This document shows positions 60,328 through 64,000 of a DNA stretch of 64,000 nt, in pieces. Position 1 is the stretch's first letter, and every line of letters starts with the position of its first letter. The notes under the pieces are model-generated. The model made no database searches and was not told where the DNA came from. It saw only the letters and a list, made by a program, of their open reading frames with translations. The translations under genes were made by a program, and so were the position numbers. The DNA is from Thinopyrum elongatum (Eukaryota > Streptophyta > Magnoliopsida > Poales > Poaceae). The stretch is from assembly GCA_011799875.1 (NCBI GenBank), contig CM022303.1, positions 65,118,171 to 65,182,170 on the forward strand. Direction: 5' to 3'.

Positions 60328-61924
60328 TGATGTCGCTTGAAGCTACGTCGGTATTTCCCCAAAGAGGAAGGGATGATGCAGCACAGCGGCGGTAGGTATT
60401 TCCCTCAGTGAAGAAACCAAGGTTATCAAACCAGTAGGAGAACCAAGCAACACAACATAAATAGCCCCAGCACACAGATAACAAATCCTCGCAACCCGAC
60501 GTGTAAAAGGGGTTGTCAATCCCTTTCGGGTAGCGACGCCCCAAGATGGGCAAACGGACGTGAAGAAAATTGTAGTAGAATGATAGATCGAACGCCAAAC
60601 AAAATAAATAAGAATAAATTGCAGCAAGGTATTTTTGTATTTTTGGTTTAATAGATCTGAAAATAAATGCAAAGGGAAAGTAGATCACAAAGGCAAATAT
60701 ATTGAGAAGAGACCCGGGGGTCGTAGGTTTCACTAGTGGCTTCTCTCGAAAAAAATAGCAAACGGTGGGTGAACGAATTACTGTTGGGCAATTGATAGAA
60801 CTTCAAATAATCATGATGATATCCAGGCAATGATCATTATATAGGCATCACGTCCAAGATTAGTAGACCGACTCCTGCCTGCATCTACTACTATTACTCC
60901 ACACATCGACTACTATCCAGCATGCATCTAGTGTATTAAGTTCATGGAGAAACGGAGTAATGCAATAAGAACGATGACATGATGTAGACAAGATCTATCT
61001 ATGTAGAGATAGACCCCATTGTTTTATCCTTAGTAGCAACGATACATACGTGTCGGTTCCCTTTCTGTCACTGGGATCAAGCACCGTAAGATCGAACCCA
61101 CTACAAAGCACCTCTTCCCATTGCAAGATAAATAGATCAAGTTGGCCAAACAAAACCCAAATATCGGAGAAAGAAATATGAGGCTATAAGCAATCATGCA
61201 TATAAGAGATCAAAGAAACTCAAATAACTTTCATGGATATAAAAAGATAGATCTGATCATAAACTCAAAGTTCATCGGATCCCAACAAACACACCGCAAA
61301 AAGAATTACATCATATGGATCTCCACGAGACCATTGTATTGAGAATCATCCGAGAGAGAGGAAGCCATCTAGCTACTAACTACGGACCCGTAGGTCTACA
61401 AGGAACTACTCACGCATCATCGGAGAGGCACCAATGAACATGATGAACCCCTCCGTGATGGTATCTAGATTGGATCTGGTGGTTCTGGACTCTGCGGCCG
61501 CTAGATGAAAATTTCGTCGACTCCCCTAGGGTTTCTGGAATATTGGGGTATTTATAGAGCAAAGAGGCGGTCCGGGGGGCACCCGAGGTGGGCACAACCC
61601 ACGAGGGCACGCTTGGGCCTCCTGCCGCGCCTTGGTGGGTTGTGCTCCCCTCAGAGCACCCCCAGGCGCTGCCTTGTCCCATTGGGTGTCTTCTGGTCCA
61701 GAAAAAATCTCCGTAAAGTTTCGTTGCATTTGGACTCCGTTTGATATTGATTTCCTGCGATGTAGAAAACATGTAGAAAACAGCTACTGGCACTTGGCAC
61801 TATGTCAATAGGTTAGTACCAAAAAATGATATAAAATGACTATAAAATGGTTATAAAACATCCAAGATTGATAATATAATAGCATGGAACAATCAAAAAT
61901 TATAGATACGTTGGAGACGTATCA
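60328..61924 (-). repeat. 3' LTR of the Sabrina-like element
   Basis: This 1597-bp LTR has a TATA-like CTATAAATACC at 61547-61557 (minus strand). It ends in GCGACATCA at 60328 (or three bases later, since two TG dinucleotides are possible). It interrupts the minus-strand Gypsy gag. Confidence 0.85.
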
Positions 61925-64000
61925 GCATCCCCAAGCTTAACTCCTGCTCGTCCTCGAGTAGGTAAGTGATAAAAACAGAATTTTTGATGTGGAATGCTGC
62001 CTATCATGTCATATCATAATATTTTCTTTATAGCATGGACATTTGGAATTTTATGTGATTCAAAGCAATAGTCTAGTTTTCACATGATGACTTAAATACT
62101 CAAGCATATCAACAAGCAACCAAGTCTTTCAAAATATCAACGCTCAAATGAGTTATCCCTAGCCCATCATGCTCAATCATTGATCCATTCATGAAACACA
62201 CTGGCATATTAGCTACACCCAATACTCAAGTACGATCATATTGCCTCCTAGTTGGTGCTTTTATAAGAGAGATGGAGACTCAAATTCAAAAATAAAAACT
62301 GCCAGAGGGAAGTAGGGATTTGTAGAGGTGCCAGAGCTCAAAGTGAAAAACTTAGAGATAAAACATTTTGGGAGGTATACTTTTCCCACCAACGAAAATG
62401 ACTTAGAGTTCCCCACACCTTCCATGCTTAGATATGTCAGAGGCGATTCCCAAACAGAAAATAAAAGATATTCCTTTTTCCACCAAACTTTCACTTTCCA
62501 TGGCTAACCGTATCCACGGGTGCCCTCCATGCCAACACTTTCCAAGGAATTTATTATTTGACAACATAAAGTAAATTTCCTTTTCATTTTGGGACTGGGC
62601 AGCCCTAATACCTTTGCCTTTCTCTCGTGCAATGACAAGTGAATAAACACTAATTATGGGAATAACACATCTTAGCATGGAAAATATAGTCAACCCCTCA
62701 CCGCCTCGCGAGCGGTACGAGCACACAAAAAGGGAAATTTATTTTGAAATTAAAGATGGCACATACAAATTTGCTTAGAACGGCACGAAAATACCGCATA
62801 TAGGTAGGTATAGTGGACTCATGTGGCAAAAACTGGTTTAAAGGATTTGGATGCAGAAGTAGAGCTCATACTTAGTGCAAAATGAAGGCTAGCAAAAAAC
62901 TGGGAAGCGACCAACCAAGAAACAAATAATCTCATAAGCGAGCATTAAGCATAATTAACACCGAATAATGCACCACAAGTAGGATATAACTTCATTGCAT
63001 AATTATTGACTTTCATGCTTGCATAGGGAATCACAAACCTTAACACCAATATTTTTATTAAAGCATAATTACTCATCAACATGACTCACATATCACATCA
63101 TCATATCTCAAAACTATTACAAGGAATCAAGTTTATTTTGTCCAATGATCTTCATGAAAGTTTTTATTATATCCTTCTTGGATATCTATCACTTTGGAAC
63201 TAATTTTCATGTGTTGCTTTTGATAAGCTCAAACAAATATAAGTGAAGATCATGAGCATAATATTTCTTTCTCTCAAATTAATTTAAGTGAAGCAAGAGA
63301 GAATTTCTTCAAAAATACTAAAGCACACCGTGCTCAAAAAGATATAATTGAAGCACTAGAGCAAGTCCATAGCTCATAAAAATTTAAGTGAAGCATAGAG
63401 AGCAATTCTAACAAGTCATGACATAATTTTGGCTCTCTCAAATAGGTGTGTCCAGCAAGGATTGATGACTTAAAACAAAAAGCAAAAAAAGCAAAGACTC
63501 GTATCATACAAGACGCTCCAAGCAAAATTCATAGTATGTGATGAATAAAAATATAGCTTCGAGTAAAATACCGATGGTCGTTAGAAGAAAGAGGGGATGC
63601 CACTCGGGGGCATCCCCAAGCTTAGTTGGTTGCTCATCTTTAGATAATAGCTTGGGATGCCGGGGCATCCCCAAGCTTAGGCTCTTTTATCCTTCCTTCA
63701 TCCATCGTAAGATAACCCAAAACTTGAAAACTTCAATCACACAAAACTCAACAAAGCCTTCGTGAGATCCGTTAGTATAAGAAAATAAATCACTACTATA
63801 AGTACTGTATCAAACAAATTCATATTTTGTTTTTGCATTATATCTACTGTATTACAACTTTTCTATGGCAAAAACACATCAAAGAAAACCATAGAGCCAT
63901 CAGAACAAGCACACAACGCAAAGAAAACAGAATCTGTCAAAACAGAACAGTCTGTAGCAATTTGAAAATTTCGAATAATTATCTAACTCCAAAAATTCTT
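60328..64000 (-). mobile_element. Sabrina-like Gypsy retrotransposon, 3' part
   Basis: The 3' LTR (60328-61924) begins on the minus strand with TGATACGTCTCCAACGTATC, the start I recall for Sabrina. It is preceded by a polypurine tract TTAAGCTTGGGGATGC (61925-61940). The internal sequence continues to the window end. No coding domain is visible there; 62000-64000 looks like A/T-rich 3' untranslated sequence with repeated GCATCCCCAAGCTTA words. The 5' LTR is outside. The 5 bp left of the LTR are ctgag. Confidence 0.75.

Overview
The window is repeat-dense plant DNA, almost certainly from a Triticeae grass (wheat, Aegilops or barley group). The evidence is an Angela/WIS/BARE-type Copia LTR (7910-9668), a Fatima-like Gypsy element (42482-52565), a Sabrina-like Gypsy LTR (60328-61924), a CACTA transposon end and a Helitron, nested in one another. 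I see no intact single-copy host gene, no rRNA or tRNA gene and no bacterial features. Family names come from remembered LTR termini and are tentative. Structural boundaries (TG...CA ends, target-site duplications, primer-binding sites, polypurine tracts) were read from the sequence.

Layout. 1-6699 is the 3' part of a non-autonomous Copia element, plus strand ('Copia-A'), with its 3' LTR at 4527-6699. 6705-7909 is a broken CCHC zinc-knuckle gene, minus strand. 7910-37391 is a minus-strand Angela-like Copia element: 3' LTR, then pol, then gag. It is cut at 11465 by a Gypsy element of about 14 kb of the Tat type ('Tat-1', 11465-35238, LTRs 11465-12616 and 34042-35238). Tat-1 is itself cut by a complete second copy of the non-autonomous Copia family ('Copia-B', 23473-33120, 5-bp target duplication ggggg). 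The Angela gag is cut at 37391/37392 by a CACTA end. That CACTA carries a tandem duplication. One copy of the duplication holds a 2057-bp Helitron (37622-39678) and the other copy preserves the empty site.

40480-41707 (minus) is an intron-containing B3-domain-like gene lying next to or inside the CACTA. A purine tract follows, then the Fatima-like element (42482-52565). 52566-55544 holds gene fragments, including a PPR-like exon. 55545-58561 is the 3' end of another plus-strand Gypsy element. 58562-60327 is a minus-strand Gypsy gag. 60328-64000 is the 3' LTR and 3' internal part of a minus-strand Sabrina-like element that runs off the window.

Most distinctive observations. (1) Two different Tat-type Gypsy elements each carry an extra gene antisense to gag-pol, with its own TATA box, introns and an N-terminal region of the same family. 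(2) The Helitron has a paralogous empty site 340 bp away. (3) Polypurine-tract-like motifs recur upstream of the 3' LTR in four Gypsy elements. (4) The Tat-1 gag-pol frame has about twelve nonsense codons but no frameshift I could see. (5) The two Copia-A/B copies share the same broken coding sequence, so the family spread after losing its genes.
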